Shown: piece by piece, positions 22,259 through 30,702 of the stretch
Numbering within the stretch: the first letter of the stretch is position 1
Layout of the letters: each line of letters begins with the position of its first letter
Source: Treponema sp.
GTDB lineage: Bacteria > Spirochaetota > Spirochaetia > Treponematales > Breznakiellaceae
Direction: 5' to 3'
Assembly (NCBI GenBank): GCA_009784935.1
Contig: WQXI01000004.1
Location: 1 to 64,000, forward strand
Length of the DNA stretch: 64,000 nt
Made by a program: the position numbers and the translations under genes
The notes under the pieces: model-generated
Seen by the model: only the letters and a program-made list of their open reading frames with translations
Told to the model about the DNA's origin: nothing
Database searches by the model: none

Positions 22259-23315
22259 TTTTTGTATTTACAAACAAGCATCGGCGCAGACGGATCAGCT
22301 TGTTTCGTTTTCCGACCCTGCTCATCTTTGGGAGATTCAAATAGAACGCGTAATCGAAGAAGCGTACAGGCAATTCTTTGCAACCCGTATTATCGGCAAT
22401 AGAATTATGAATATCCGCCTCCCCTTTGCTATGAATAATGAGCGCGATACCCTTGTAGAAAGAGGCTGGGATATTTATTTGGGAGGCAAGGGAAACCCGC
22501 AAACACTATGGCCTGCGATAGATGAAATCCTTGAGTCGCAGGACTTTGCCGAATATCTTTCAGCGCTTTCGTCAGGACGGGAAAAAGTAATTATTTTTTA
22601 CATGGAAGAGCGCAGATGGAGCGTTTCTTCTGATCGTTTTCTAATTGCCAGAATTAAATCGGGAGCTTACAGAGGTGTGCCGCACCGCCCTCATGTTCTA
22701 ACATCGGGAAGAGGCGCGCTGGAAAGCGATGTATATAACTATCTGTATTGTATAGGACGTATTGGGGTAGACTGTTCGGGGTTTGTCTGGCACATTCTGT
22801 CTCATGTTGCAAGAAACGGAGGAGTTGATTTAAGCAGAGTGCTAGACCCGTCACTTCGCGCGCCTCGCGGCGCAGATCCGGCGCGGTTTATCGGCACAGC
22901 TTTTTTTAATTCATCAAGCCAGCAGATAATATCTGTTAATGACGAAATCCGTAATCTGCGCCCTGCAGATGTTATTCTTTTTAGGGATATTGGCGGCACT
23001 GTTGTTCATTCTGCAATAATTCAATCGATTGATCTTACAAGAGGCGTAATCCGTTATCTGCAGTGCACAAATGTATCGCCGCAGGATGAACGCGGAGCGC
23101 ACGACTCATTTATTTACTTTGACCCGCAGAACCCGAATATATCTTTAAAAGACCCTAATCTTGTCTGGTCGCAAAGAAGATCGCCTCCATTTACAGGAGA
23201 AGAAGTGCCCTTTACAAATGACGGTGAAATTTACAGACACAGGGTAAACGGCGGCGGCAGAGTCGTACGCCTCCGCGCTCTAGTCCCTGTAGTAGAAAGA
23301 CTGAACAGAAACTGA
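22179..23315 (+). CDS. NlpC/P60-like secreted cysteine peptidase
   Basis: 378 residues. A signal-like N-terminus (AVLCGLLFLFCIYKQASAQ) is partly encoded by a repeat element. The region IGRIGVDCSGFVWHIL (catalytic Cys at ~195) and LRPADVILFRDIGGTVVHSAII (catalytic His at ~275) are the NlpC/P60 hallmarks, used to cut peptidoglycan stem peptides. The N-terminal ~180 residues match no family I recognise. Because of the repeat, a start further in cannot be excluded, but the frame is open and a signal peptide is needed. Confidence 0.8.
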   Translation: MKRLLLNNSIRLQVVQRKAVLCGLLFLFCIYKQASAQTDQLVSFSDPAHLWEIQIERVIEEAYRQFFATRIIGNRIMNIRLPFAMNNERDTLVERGWDIYLGGKGNPQTLWPAIDEILESQDFAEYLSALSSGREKVIIFYMEERRWSVSSDRFLIARIKSGAYRGVPHRPHVLTSGRGALESDVYNYLYCIGRIGVDCSGFVWHILSHVARNGGVDLSRVLDPSLRAPRGADPARFIGTAFFNSSSQQIISVNDEIRNLRPADVILFRDIGGTVVHSAIIQSIDLTRGVIRYLQCTNVSPQDERGAHDSFIYFDPQNPNISLKDPNLVWSQRRSPPFTGEEVPFTNDGEIYRHRVNGGGRVVRLRALVPVVERLNRN

Positions 23316-23521
23316 GTTTAATTCAGATAAGTAGAAATATTTATATAGATTAGATTCTCCACAGGCGAGCGCAGGGTAATTATCGGCATTAGTTCACACT
23401 AAGAGCGCAGAGAAAATTTAAGTTTCTACCTTTGCGTGACCCTATCTAGTAATTTTCTTATGAAAATAATAATATATTTACAATGAAATTAAAAAATCCC
23501 AAAAAAGCGAAAGGAATTAAA

Positions 23522-24478
23522 ATGAAAAAGAAAAGTGTTTTATTTACATTACTTGGAATACTAGTTATTGCTGTATTAATAACCTCCTGCGCTCCAAAAA
23601 AGAGCGAAGAACAGCTTGCGCTGGAAGCAAAAATCATTGAATTGCAATCGGAACTTGAGGCATTAAACAAAGGAGAAGCTCTGCCGGCAGCTGAAAGAGC
23701 CGCTAGACTTACCCAGTTAGCTGCTGAATTGGATTCAGCAAGAACAGGGCTTAATGCAGTTACTGACGAAACACGAAGCGGCAGCCGAGGAGGCGCGCAA
23801 GGCAGCAGTGGAAATCGCAGACAGCAGCAGGGTGCCTCCGGTACAGAAACAGAAGTTGTTGATCTACCTCAAATCCCTGAACAAGTTGTAGGTTCTGCTC
23901 CTTGGGGAGTAGTCACATTATCTGATCCAATATCTATCAGATATTTACATTTGCAAATGAGAAATTTTGAAATTGTAGACGGAAAAACTTTAACAGTAAA
24001 CGTGACAATGGCAGGTATATATTCTGATATGAATATTCCTTCTCATATAGAAGGTCTTCCGGTAACTGCTGTAAAAAGAGTAATTTTGGGAGGGGGAGGT
24101 TACAGAAATCCTACAACTCAATGGACTCTTACTATCCCTTCAACTGTAATTTTAATAGATGAAGAAGCATTTAGAGGAAATGGTTCTTTAGGAAGAGTAA
24201 TATTTACCCCTCCTTCATCATTAACTACGATTGGACAATCGGCATTTGCTTATGCTGGTTTTTCCAGCTTTGATATCCCTCCAACAGTGACAAGAATAGG
24301 ACATCATGCATTCTTTAATTCTGGTCTTACAGGCACCGTTAATATTCCTCCGTCAGTAACTTATATTGGGGAAAGAGCATTCGGCGCTACAAATATAAGA
24401 GAGGTTACTATTTCCCGCAGAACACAGTTGGGAGAAAACGTTTTCCCTTCAAATGCGCAGATAAACTACAGGGATTAA
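23522..24478 (+). CDS. BspA-type leucine-rich-repeat lipoprotein
   Basis: 318 residues from the ATG at 23522, chosen for its AAAGGAATTAAA leader and because the lipoprotein signal (VLFTLLGILVIAVLITSC) starts there. After the lipid-modified Cys comes a coiled coil (~25-75), a Gly/Gln/Ser linker, and from ~150 LRR_5/BspA repeats (ITVPST-like: IPSTVILIDEEAFRGNG, IPPTVTRIGHHAFFNSG, IPPSVTYIGERAFGATN). Such repeats mediate adhesion or ligand binding on treponeme surfaces. Confidence 0.87.
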   Translation: MKKKSVLFTLLGILVIAVLITSCAPKKSEEQLALEAKIIELQSELEALNKGEALPAAERAARLTQLAAELDSARTGLNAVTDETRSGSRGGAQGSSGNRRQQQGASGTETEVVDLPQIPEQVVGSAPWGVVTLSDPISIRYLHLQMRNFEIVDGKTLTVNVTMAGIYSDMNIPSHIEGLPVTAVKRVILGGGGYRNPTTQWTLTIPSTVILIDEEAFRGNGSLGRVIFTPPSSLTTIGQSAFAYAGFSSFDIPPTVTRIGHHAFFNSGLTGTVNIPPSVTYIGERAFGATNIREVTISRRTQLGENVFPSNAQINYRD

Positions 24479-24590
24479 AACAAAACAGAGTCTGTAAAAA
24501 CTTTCTCTAAAAAAAATATATTGAAGTATGAAAAAGGTCATACGGCTAAGACTTCACGCAGTGCCCGCAGGGGAAAAATTAAGATAAGAA

Positions 24591-24723
24591 TTTAACCACA
24601 GAGTTCACAGAGAACACATAGGACTTTGCAGCGAAGCTTCCAGCAAGAAAACTAGAAGAGCTTTTTCCTTCTTATCTTTCTCCGTGCTTCTTAGTGCCTT
24701 TGCGCCTCTGCGTGAGGTCTTCT
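24591..24723. repeat. Pair of opposed CACAGAG-type repeats
   Basis: AACCACAGAGTTCACAGAG at 24593 and, about 85 bp on, CTCCGTGCTTCTTAGTGCC and GCGCCTCTGCGTGAGG in the opposite sense. It fills most of the 355 bp between the LRR gene and the GIY-YIG gene; nothing else recognised there. Confidence 0.55.
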
Positions 24724-24833
24724 CGAATTATTTAGTTGTCAGGCACCTTTGTGTGACTAATTATTATTACGATTATTATATATTTTTATAAAAAACATCA
24801 AGATCAGGCCAATCAAAATAGGCATCAGATTCA

Positions 24834-25610
24834 CTATCCAATGCAAGCATTAATTACACTGTTTTTTGTTTCGTTTATTAAAGCATTCATAGTATTAACA
24901 GCCAGATCAATTTCATTTAAAGGAATAAATGTTCTTAATTTACCCTTATATCCTAAATCTTTTTCTCTTTTAGACAGTTCTGGATAATTAAATAATAGTC
25001 CATTAATTTTTATACCATTGTACGAATTTAGTAAAATATCGAAATTAGGATATTTTTTTGTAAAACATCCTAATTCTATAGAAATTTCATTTTTATTTCG
25101 TAAACGAAATAAAAAATAAACACTATTATTTATTTCAGGAATACGTATAACCTTTTTCTTTTTTGCCTTTCCTGTTATTTTTATATTTGAAATTGAATTC
25201 CATTTTTCATTAATTTCATTAAATTTTTCAAAAACTGGTTTATTCCTTTCGTTCTTTATTTTTTTTATTTCTAATAATATTTCATTTTCAATTTTTGTAG
25301 TAATTAAATTACCACCTGCTAATTTACAAATATTTTGTATACCTTCTAAAGCATCTTTATTTATTATAAACCATTCTCCGTTTACATTTAATTGATTAAG
25401 CATATTATGCAATGTATTTTCAACATTTGAATAATTTTCTCCAAATTCATATGCAAAATCACAAATAAATTTACCTGGCATTTTTAATCCAAGACCATAA
25501 TATCTTTTTTTTATTGTCCTTTTTGTGATTCCAATTTTATAAGGCATTTGACCTGTTACTGGGTCTTTAATCCAATCATTATGAACAACATATACAATAC
25601 CTATGTTCAT
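24834..25610 (-). CDS. GIY-YIG-type nuclease family protein
   Basis: 258 residues from the ATG at 25610 (TGGAGGT upstream; a longer frame to 25646 lacks one). MNIGIVYVVHNDWIK, then YKIGITKRTIKKRYYGL and NGEWFIINKDAL, is the GIY-YIG / T5orf172-MUG113 layout (Y..., K-I-G...R, E in GEWF). The C-terminal half is basic and Asn/Ile-rich and looks like a DNA-binding part. Base composition is clearly more AT-rich than neighbours, suggesting recent acquisition. Alone, with no mobile partner visible. Confidence 0.75.
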   Translation of the reverse strand: MNIGIVYVVHNDWIKDPVTGQMPYKIGITKRTIKKRYYGLGLKMPGKFICDFAYEFGENYSNVENTLHNMLNQLNVNGEWFIINKDALEGIQNICKLAGGNLITTKIENEILLEIKKIKNERNKPVFEKFNEINEKWNSISNIKITGKAKKKKVIRIPEINNSVYFLFRLRNKNEISIELGCFTKKYPNFDILLNSYNGIKINGLLFNYPELSKREKDLGYKGKLRTFIPLNEIDLAVNTMNALINETKNSVINACIG

Positions 25611-25755
25611 TTTAAGACCTCCAATATAAGATATTATTATATACAATTATTTTAATATTGTCTACATAACTATTTAGGTTCAATTTGGCAAATCACTTAT
25701 AACATGACTAAGACAGATAAATAGTTATTTGTATTCTTTTATCAATTATCTACTA

Positions 25756-25901
25756 GAGGCTGGGCAAGGGCGAACCTGACAAAACATTTCTGAAATTCTC
25801 CGCCGGAGTAGACCTAAAGACTTTACGAAGTAAAGACTAGGGCTCCCTAGGCGGGTTCCTTCAGAGTTTTGGCAGGGCGCAGCTTGCCTAGCCTCCTTTT
25901 T
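25756..25901 (+). ncRNA. Rod-shaped structured RNA candidate, 6S-like
   Basis: Stems in order: 25756-25768/25883-25895 (13 bp, one G-U), 25775-25785/25866-25876 (10 of 11), 25789-25794/25860-25865, 25800-25804/25850-25854, 25805-25808/25843-25846, 25813-25816/25838-25841, 25821-25826/25830-25835 (loop GAA), then T5. Size, a single long interrupted hairpin with a central bulged region, and the terminator-like end resemble 6S RNA, which binds RNA polymerase. It has none of the signature words of SRP RNA or tmRNA. Strand set by the T-run. Identity is inferred from shape only. Confidence 0.5.
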
Positions 25902-25920
25902 AAAAATAAATAATTATTTG

Positions 25921-26577
25921 CTACTCAATATTTTCTGTCAGACAGGCGGCGGCTTCTTTCCATACTACCTGATCTTTTTCGCTTAACTGCGCAAATTCTT
26001 TTTGTCTGCCGTAAGCGGAAAGTTCTGTAAAAACTTCCAGCCTTTTAAACAAATCTATAAATTTTTGTTCCTGAAAATTTTTGATCCATACAGGAACTGT
26101 TCTCTTTTGCCCCTTAGGAGTATGCAATAGTCCCGCATAATGCGGCGCACATAAACCGTCAGAGTTAGTAAAGAAAATCCGCAGCTCTTGTTCTTCGGGC
26201 GTATTGTCGCCTGAGTTGCTTAAAAAATCCAAATATTCATCTTCGATCTTTTCGCGTTCAACGCAGACAGGGCATTTTCCTTTGGGTCTCCAAGGCTGTT
26301 TTTTCTGAAAACATCTTATTCTATCCTCTATAATATCTTTTGCAAGAATGGCAACCGCAAGGCCGTCTCTGAAAGAAACTAAACCCCTCGAATGAAAAGA
26401 ACAAAATCCTCCGGCGGCGCGGTAATGCGCTCTAAATCCACGGTTTGTAATATTTTCGAATAATGTGTTGTCTATGTATTTAAACGCGCGCTCTTTTACA
26501 ATTGTGCATAAAGGGCAGCCGGGTTTTTTACATGCTTTTTCCATTTCAAAAAAATTAATATGTTTTTCTATTGGCAT
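25921..26577 (-). CDS. DUF6062-like cysteine-motif protein
   Basis: 218 residues. GCPLC near 20, GFCSFHSRG near 58, KCPVC near 105 and LCAPHYAGLL near 145 place Cys/His pairs typical of a small metal-binding fold, and match the DUF6062 pattern as I recall it. Function unknown. It follows the HIT gene by 12 bases and is probably on its transcript. Confidence 0.7.
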   Translation of the reverse strand: MPIEKHINFFEMEKACKKPGCPLCTIVKERAFKYIDNTLFENITNRGFRAHYRAAGGFCSFHSRGLVSFRDGLAVAILAKDIIEDRIRCFQKKQPWRPKGKCPVCVEREKIEDEYLDFLSNSGDNTPEEQELRIFFTNSDGLCAPHYAGLLHTPKGQKRTVPVWIKNFQEQKFIDLFKRLEVFTELSAYGRQKEFAQLSEKDQVVWKEAAACLTENIE

Positions 26578-26589
26578 TTGTAATTACTC

Positions 26590-26949
26590 CTATCCAAGAA
26601 AAATTGACGCAAGTTTCGGGCGCAGAGAGCGTCCGCCTATAAAATGTATATGCAGATGATCGACTGTTTGTCCGCCGTCAGATTTTGCGTTTATTATAAA
26701 TCTGCCGCCTTTTTCTCCGCAGCCCTGCTCTTTTGCAAGTTCTGACGCTCTGTAAAGAAGCCTGCCGGCAAGCAGCGAGTCCTGCGAATCCAGCTCCAGC
26801 AGATTATTGATATGCTTTTTAGGAACAACCAAAAAATGCACAGGAGCAGCCGGCTTAATATCAAAAAAAGCTAAGATATCATCGTCTTCATAAAGTTTTT
26901 TACAAGGAATCTCTCCCGCGATTATTTTACAAAACAAGCAGTTATTCAT
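26590..26949 (-). CDS. HIT-family nucleotide hydrolase (HinT-like)
   Basis: 119 residues: CLFCKIIAGEIPCKKLYEDDD (zinc-type Cys pair and substrate region), HFLVVPKKHINNLLEL, and the histidine triad DHLHIHFIGG. It hydrolyses purine nucleoside phosphoramidates and aminoacyl-adenylates in this family. A full promoter whose -10 box ends six bases before the ATG lies inside the end of the permease gene, so it can be expressed alone, and without a leader. Confidence 0.94.
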   Translation of the reverse strand: MNNCLFCKIIAGEIPCKKLYEDDDILAFFDIKPAAPVHFLVVPKKHINNLLELDSQDSLLAGRLLYRASELAKEQGCGEKGGRFIINAKSDGGQTVDHLHIHFIGGRSLRPKLASIFLG

Positions 26950-26955
26950 TTTATA

Positions 26956-26985
26956 ATTATAACATCCGTTTTAATTTTTACGCAA
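26956..26985 (-). promoter_or_regulatory. Promoter of the HIT gene, leaderless type
   Basis: On the minus strand TTGCGT (26985-26980), an 18-bp spacer and TATAAT (26961-26956), then six bases to the ATG at 26949. Confidence 0.65.
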
Positions 26986-27813
26986 GGCGCGGAATAACGA
27001 TAACCCCAAAAATAATATCCCCGCAGTAATAACCGTCATCGCTCCGACAGGAAGATCAAAAATCCAGCCAAAAACCAGACCGGACACAGAAAAGAAAGCC
27101 GCAAATAAACATCCAAAAAACATCATAGAACTCAAACTGCGCGAAAAAACTCCCGCGCACCCTGCAGGGAGCGTTAACATTGCTATAACCATTACAATAC
27201 CGACAAATGTCTGAAGAAGCACAATTGCTATAGCTGTAAAGCCCAGAAGCAGTAAAAATATTTTTTCTGTAGGAACGCCTCTTGTTCGTGCAAACTCTGC
27301 ATCAAACGATGACGCTTCTATCTGGGCATAAAAGCGTTTTGCAAGTATTATTGCGATGACATCAAGAACAGCGAGAAAAATAATATCCATGTTAGAAATA
27401 AGCAGAATGTTGCCAAACAGCCACGCAGAAGGATCTGCATATCCCGGAGTCTTTGCCAAAAACAAAATACCTAAACTCATCCCTATTACCCAGATTGCAT
27501 TTATTACTGTATCTTCCCGTTGTTTTGATTTTAAAGAGACAAGTCCGATTATAACGGCAGAAAGCGCGGCAAATATTAAAGCTCCCAAAATAGGCGGAAA
27601 ATTAAATGTAAAAACCGAAGATAAAAATAAAGCCATTCCAATTCCGCCGAGTACGGCATGAGAAACAGCGCCTGCAAGGCTGCCTATCCGGCGCACTGTT
27701 ACAATCGAACCGAGTATTCCAAAAAGGATAGAAGAAAGAAGTCCTGCAATAAGAGCGTTGCGTAAAAACGGAAAATTAATATTTGCAAGCGCTTCAAAAA
27801 AATCTAACAACAT
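26971..27813 (-). CDS. Metal ABC transporter permease (ZnuB/MntB type)
   Basis: 280 residues, about eight membrane helices. FGILGSIVTVRRIGSLAGAVSHAVLGG and GVPTEKIFLLLLGFTAIAIVL are typical of the ABC-3 permeases for Zn2+/Mn2+. It overlaps the ATPase gene by ten bases. With the ATPase and the binding lipoprotein it forms a complete high-affinity importer. Confidence 0.9.
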   Translation of the reverse strand: MLLDFFEALANINFPFLRNALIAGLLSSILFGILGSIVTVRRIGSLAGAVSHAVLGGIGMALFLSSVFTFNFPPILGALIFAALSAVIIGLVSLKSKQREDTVINAIWVIGMSLGILFLAKTPGYADPSAWLFGNILLISNMDIIFLAVLDVIAIILAKRFYAQIEASSFDAEFARTRGVPTEKIFLLLLGFTAIAIVLLQTFVGIVMVIAMLTLPAGCAGVFSRSLSSMMFFGCLFAAFFSVSGLVFGWIFDLPVGAMTVITAGILFLGLSLFRALRKN

Positions 27814-28514
27814 GAAATATTCTCTCCGTGAAGAACGCGGACATTCCCGCTTACAGCGCCATGCCGTCCTGCTGCGCCGGCTTCAATACCATGCTGTACA
27901 ATTTTATAATCGTCTCCCAAACATAAAACCCTGTCTGTAAGAGACGTAACAAATTCTGTATCGTGCGTAACAATTAAAATAGTCGATATTCCTTTGTAAA
28001 CGCCAAGCGTTTCGTACAGCTGTAATTCGCTCTCAACATCCATATTGGCAGCCGGTTCGTCAAGTACAAGAAACTGCGGTTTACCTGCCAATGCGCGCGC
28101 AACAAGAGCTCTTCTTTTTTGTCCGCCGGAAAGCGAACTGTAAGAACGCGAAGCAATATCCGTTATGCCGGTTTTCTCCATCGCTTCTTCTGCAGCGGCA
28201 TAACAGTTCTTAGAATAATTTTTGTTAGAATGCAGCAGTCCCATTCTAACAACATCATGCACTGATATAGGAAATAAATTATCATTTGGCATATGCTGTG
28301 AAACATAAGCCGTTGTTCCAGAGATCATAATTGATCCTGCAGACGGTTTTTCCATCCCCAAAAGAAGTTTGAGCACTGTAGTTTTTCCTGACCCGTTAGG
28401 TCCTACCATAGCGACAAATTCACCCTTATGAATATGAAACGAAGCGTCTTTTAACACATTAATACTGCCGTAAGAAAAAGATACATCGTCAAATTTTACG
28501 GTAATATCGCTCAT
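27804..28514 (-). CDS. Metal ABC transporter ATPase (ZnuC/MntA type)
   Basis: 236 residues: Walker A GPNGSGKTT, Q-loop region YVSQHMPND, signature LSGGQKRR, Walker B LVLDEPAANMD and switch His VTHD. It couples ATP to uptake through the adjoining permease. Start overlaps the stop of the binding-protein gene (ATGA). Confidence 0.92.
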   Translation of the reverse strand: MSDITVKFDDVSFSYGSINVLKDASFHIHKGEFVAMVGPNGSGKTTVLKLLLGMEKPSAGSIMISGTTAYVSQHMPNDNLFPISVHDVVRMGLLHSNKNYSKNCYAAAEEAMEKTGITDIASRSYSSLSGGQKRRALVARALAGKPQFLVLDEPAANMDVESELQLYETLGVYKGISTILIVTHDTEFVTSLTDRVLCLGDDYKIVQHGIEAGAAGRHGAVSGNVRVLHGENISCC

Positions 28515-29461
28515 AACGCCGCCTTTTGCAGCATCTCTCCCATGTGCCTTATATTATTGAGCCAGTCCTGAGCGAGAGGATCTAATTCTATTACTTGAGC
28601 GCCGGCGGCATTCGCTATTGTTCTCGCTGCGTTTACAGGATATTGAGTTTGAACAAATAAGGCGGCAGCGTTTTCTTTGATCATTTTGCCTATTAAAAAA
28701 TTAAGCTGACGGGGAGTCGGTTCTTTGCCGCCTGTTTCTACAGCTTCCTGAATAATTTCAAACTCATCAAGAAAATAACCAAAACTTGGATGATAAACAA
28801 AAACACTTTTACCGCGTAATGGCTCAAGAATATCTCTTAATCTAAAAAACTCATTATCAATTTTGTTAACAAGGTTTTCATACTTTCTGCGATAATATGA
28901 TTCCATTTCGGCGTCAAATAAACAAAGCGTATCTCTTATATGCCCTGATAAAATTTTTACAGGTTCCCTGCCAAGCCAAGTATGTCTATCCTGTAAATCA
29001 TGAAAATGATCTTCGCACTCTTCTTCTAAATACCTAAACTCAACGCCTAATGTCCCGTCAATAATTAATAAATCAGGGAAAAGCCTTTTTATTTTAGGAA
29101 GAAGCGTTATTTCGAACTCTGTGCCGGAAAGTATCCATGCGCTTGCAGAAGCGAGTCTCTGTATTTGCCTTGGCGTTGGTTCGTAGTTGTGCGGATTCTG
29201 CCCCGGCGGGACAAGTATTAAAACATCAGCGTTATCGCCTGCGATCTGCGAAACAAACCAAGCCTGCGGCGGAATACTAACAGCGATTAATAAACCGTCT
29301 TGTAAAGGCTGCCGAACACAGCCAGAAAAGAACAATAATAAGATTAACATTAACCACAGAGGACACGGAGTTACACTGAGGAAGGATAAACTTCGGTACA
29401 AGGAACTCCGTGTTACTCCAAGCAGCTTTAGCTGCAAGACTCTGTGGTTTATCTTCTTCAT
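28511..29461 (-). CDS. Zinc/manganese ABC binding lipoprotein with repeat-derived N-terminus
   Basis: 316 residues. The mature part is a ZnuA/TroA-fold cluster A-I binding protein: IAVSIPPQAWFVSQIAG, NPHNYEPTPRQI, FVYHPSFGYFLDEF (metal His), and a His/Glu/Asp-rich loop EECEDHFHDLQDRH typical of zinc binding. The lipoprotein signal is LMLILLLFFSGC. Residues ~5-37 (for example LGVTRSSLYRSL) are translated from a CACAGAG repeat at 29352-29450 and precede it. Met38 (29350) is the likely original start. The present ATG overlaps the aldo/keto reductase stop (ATGA). Confidence 0.88.
   Translation of the reverse strand: MKKINHRVLQLKLLGVTRSSLYRSLSFLSVTPCPLWLMLILLLFFSGCVRQPLQDGLLIAVSIPPQAWFVSQIAGDNADVLILVPPGQNPHNYEPTPRQIQRLASASAWILSGTEFEITLLPKIKRLFPDLLIIDGTLGVEFRYLEEECEDHFHDLQDRHTWLGREPVKILSGHIRDTLCLFDAEMESYYRRKYENLVNKIDNEFFRLRDILEPLRGKSVFVYHPSFGYFLDEFEIIQEAVETGGKEPTPRQLNFLIGKMIKENAAALFVQTQYPVNAARTIANAAGAQVIELDPLAQDWLNNIRHMGEMLQKAAL
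29352..29450. repeat. Inverted-repeat element of CACAGAG family in lipoprotein N-terminus
   Basis: AACCACAGAGGACACGGAGT at the left and CTCTGTGGTT at the right, with an inner inverted GGAGTT/AACTCC. It is nearly a full copy, about 99 bp, lying entirely within the reading frame of the binding lipoprotein. Confidence 0.7.
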
Positions 29462-30681
29462 TTTTTCTTTTTACGTTTTTTGCCGAGAAAGGCTCTCGCG
29501 GAAAATCCAATAAATCTAATAAACCATGGTTCCATTTTTTTTCTGACAGTTACGAGATCTTTTCTTATAGAAACATTCTGCGGGCAAAGAGTCTCGCATT
29601 TTCCGCAGTTATTGCAAAGAGACGGACTTCCGCTTTTTACCGATGTCATGCCTGTGCTTGTCGCAAATTGTTTCATTCCTTCGATATAACCCATCGAATA
29701 AATTGCGTTATATGCCGAAAAAGAACCGGGAATATTTACGCCGACAGGACAGGGCATGCAGTAATTACATCCTGTGCAGTTAACTTTACAAGAACTTTTA
29801 ATCGAGTTAAGCACAGATTTATAAACACTTCGCTGCGAATCATCGATCATGTTTACAGCGGATTTATTGGAAAGTTCAATATTTTCTTCTAGCTGCTCGA
29901 TAGTAGTCATGCCTGAAAGAACCGAGGTTACTTCTGCCTGATCCCAAAGCCAGTTAAGCGCCCAGCCTGCAGGTGAGTATCCTCCCGACGGTAAACCTTC
30001 GTTTGCGTTTTTAAATATTTTAACAGCTTCTTTGGGGAGCCCTGTCGCCAGTTTTCCGCCGAGAAGCGGTTCCATAATTACAACGGGCATTTTTGCGGCA
30101 GCAGCGCGTAAACCTTTGACGCCCGCCTGAAAGTTTTCGTCAAAATAATTGTACTGAATCTGAGCCAAACCCCAATCATAATCATTAATAACTTTTAAAA
30201 ACTCACTTGATGAACCATGAAAAGAAAAACCGATATGCTTTATAAGCCCTGCGCTTTTTTTCTTTGCAATCCAGCTTTCTATACCGGCAATTTTTAATTT
30301 ATTCCATTGATCCATGTCGGTTATCATATGCAAAAGATAATAATCAATATAATCTGTTTTGAGGCGTTCGAGCGACTGATCAAGATACCTGTCAAAGTCT
30401 GATGTATTAAATTTATCCTTAAGCAGAACTAGAGGCAGCTTTGTAGCGATAAAAACTTTATAACGTACATTATTCCTGTACAAAACATTACCGAGTGCTT
30501 CTTCGTTGCCAGAATATATCCATGCAGTATCAAAATAATTTACACCCTTCTCTATCGAACGCATTACAAGTTCTTCGGTCTTTTTCATGTCCGTAACGCC
30601 GAGGGTACCGGGAAACCGCATACACCCAAAACTGAGAATAGAAATTTTATTGCCCGTTTTTTTGTCTATACGGTACTGCAA
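29458..30681 (-). CDS. Aldo/keto reductase with C-terminal 4Fe-4S domain
   Basis: 407 residues. AKR barrel: FGCMRFPG, FDTAWIYSGNEEALG (catalytic Asp/Tyr), FIATKL (Lys), IKHIGFSFHGS. From ~310, CTGCNYCMPCPVGVNIP and CNNCGKCETLCPQNV form ferredoxin-like cluster sites, the layout of 'putative oxidoreductase of the aldo/keto reductase family' proteins. Very basic end (GKKRKKKK). Substrate unknown. It overlaps the next gene by four bases. Confidence 0.9.
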   Translation of the reverse strand: MQYRIDKKTGNKISILSFGCMRFPGTLGVTDMKKTEELVMRSIEKGVNYFDTAWIYSGNEEALGNVLYRNNVRYKVFIATKLPLVLLKDKFNTSDFDRYLDQSLERLKTDYIDYYLLHMITDMDQWNKLKIAGIESWIAKKKSAGLIKHIGFSFHGSSSEFLKVINDYDWGLAQIQYNYFDENFQAGVKGLRAAAAKMPVVIMEPLLGGKLATGLPKEAVKIFKNANEGLPSGGYSPAGWALNWLWDQAEVTSVLSGMTTIEQLEENIELSNKSAVNMIDDSQRSVYKSVLNSIKSSCKVNCTGCNYCMPCPVGVNIPGSFSAYNAIYSMGYIEGMKQFATSTGMTSVKSGSPSLCNNCGKCETLCPQNVSIRKDLVTVRKKMEPWFIRFIGFSARAFLGKKRKKKK

Positions 30682-30702
30682 AGCCGTTTATTCCTCTGCC
30701 GA

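Noticed and set aside
25756-25901. SRP RNA, tmRNA or RNase P RNA
   Set aside because: No conserved SRP tetraloop region, no tRNA-like ends, and too short for tmRNA or RNase P RNA.
29187-29892. Plus-strand frames opposite the lipoprotein and reductase
   Set aside because: Antisense shadows partly made of the CACAGAG repeat.
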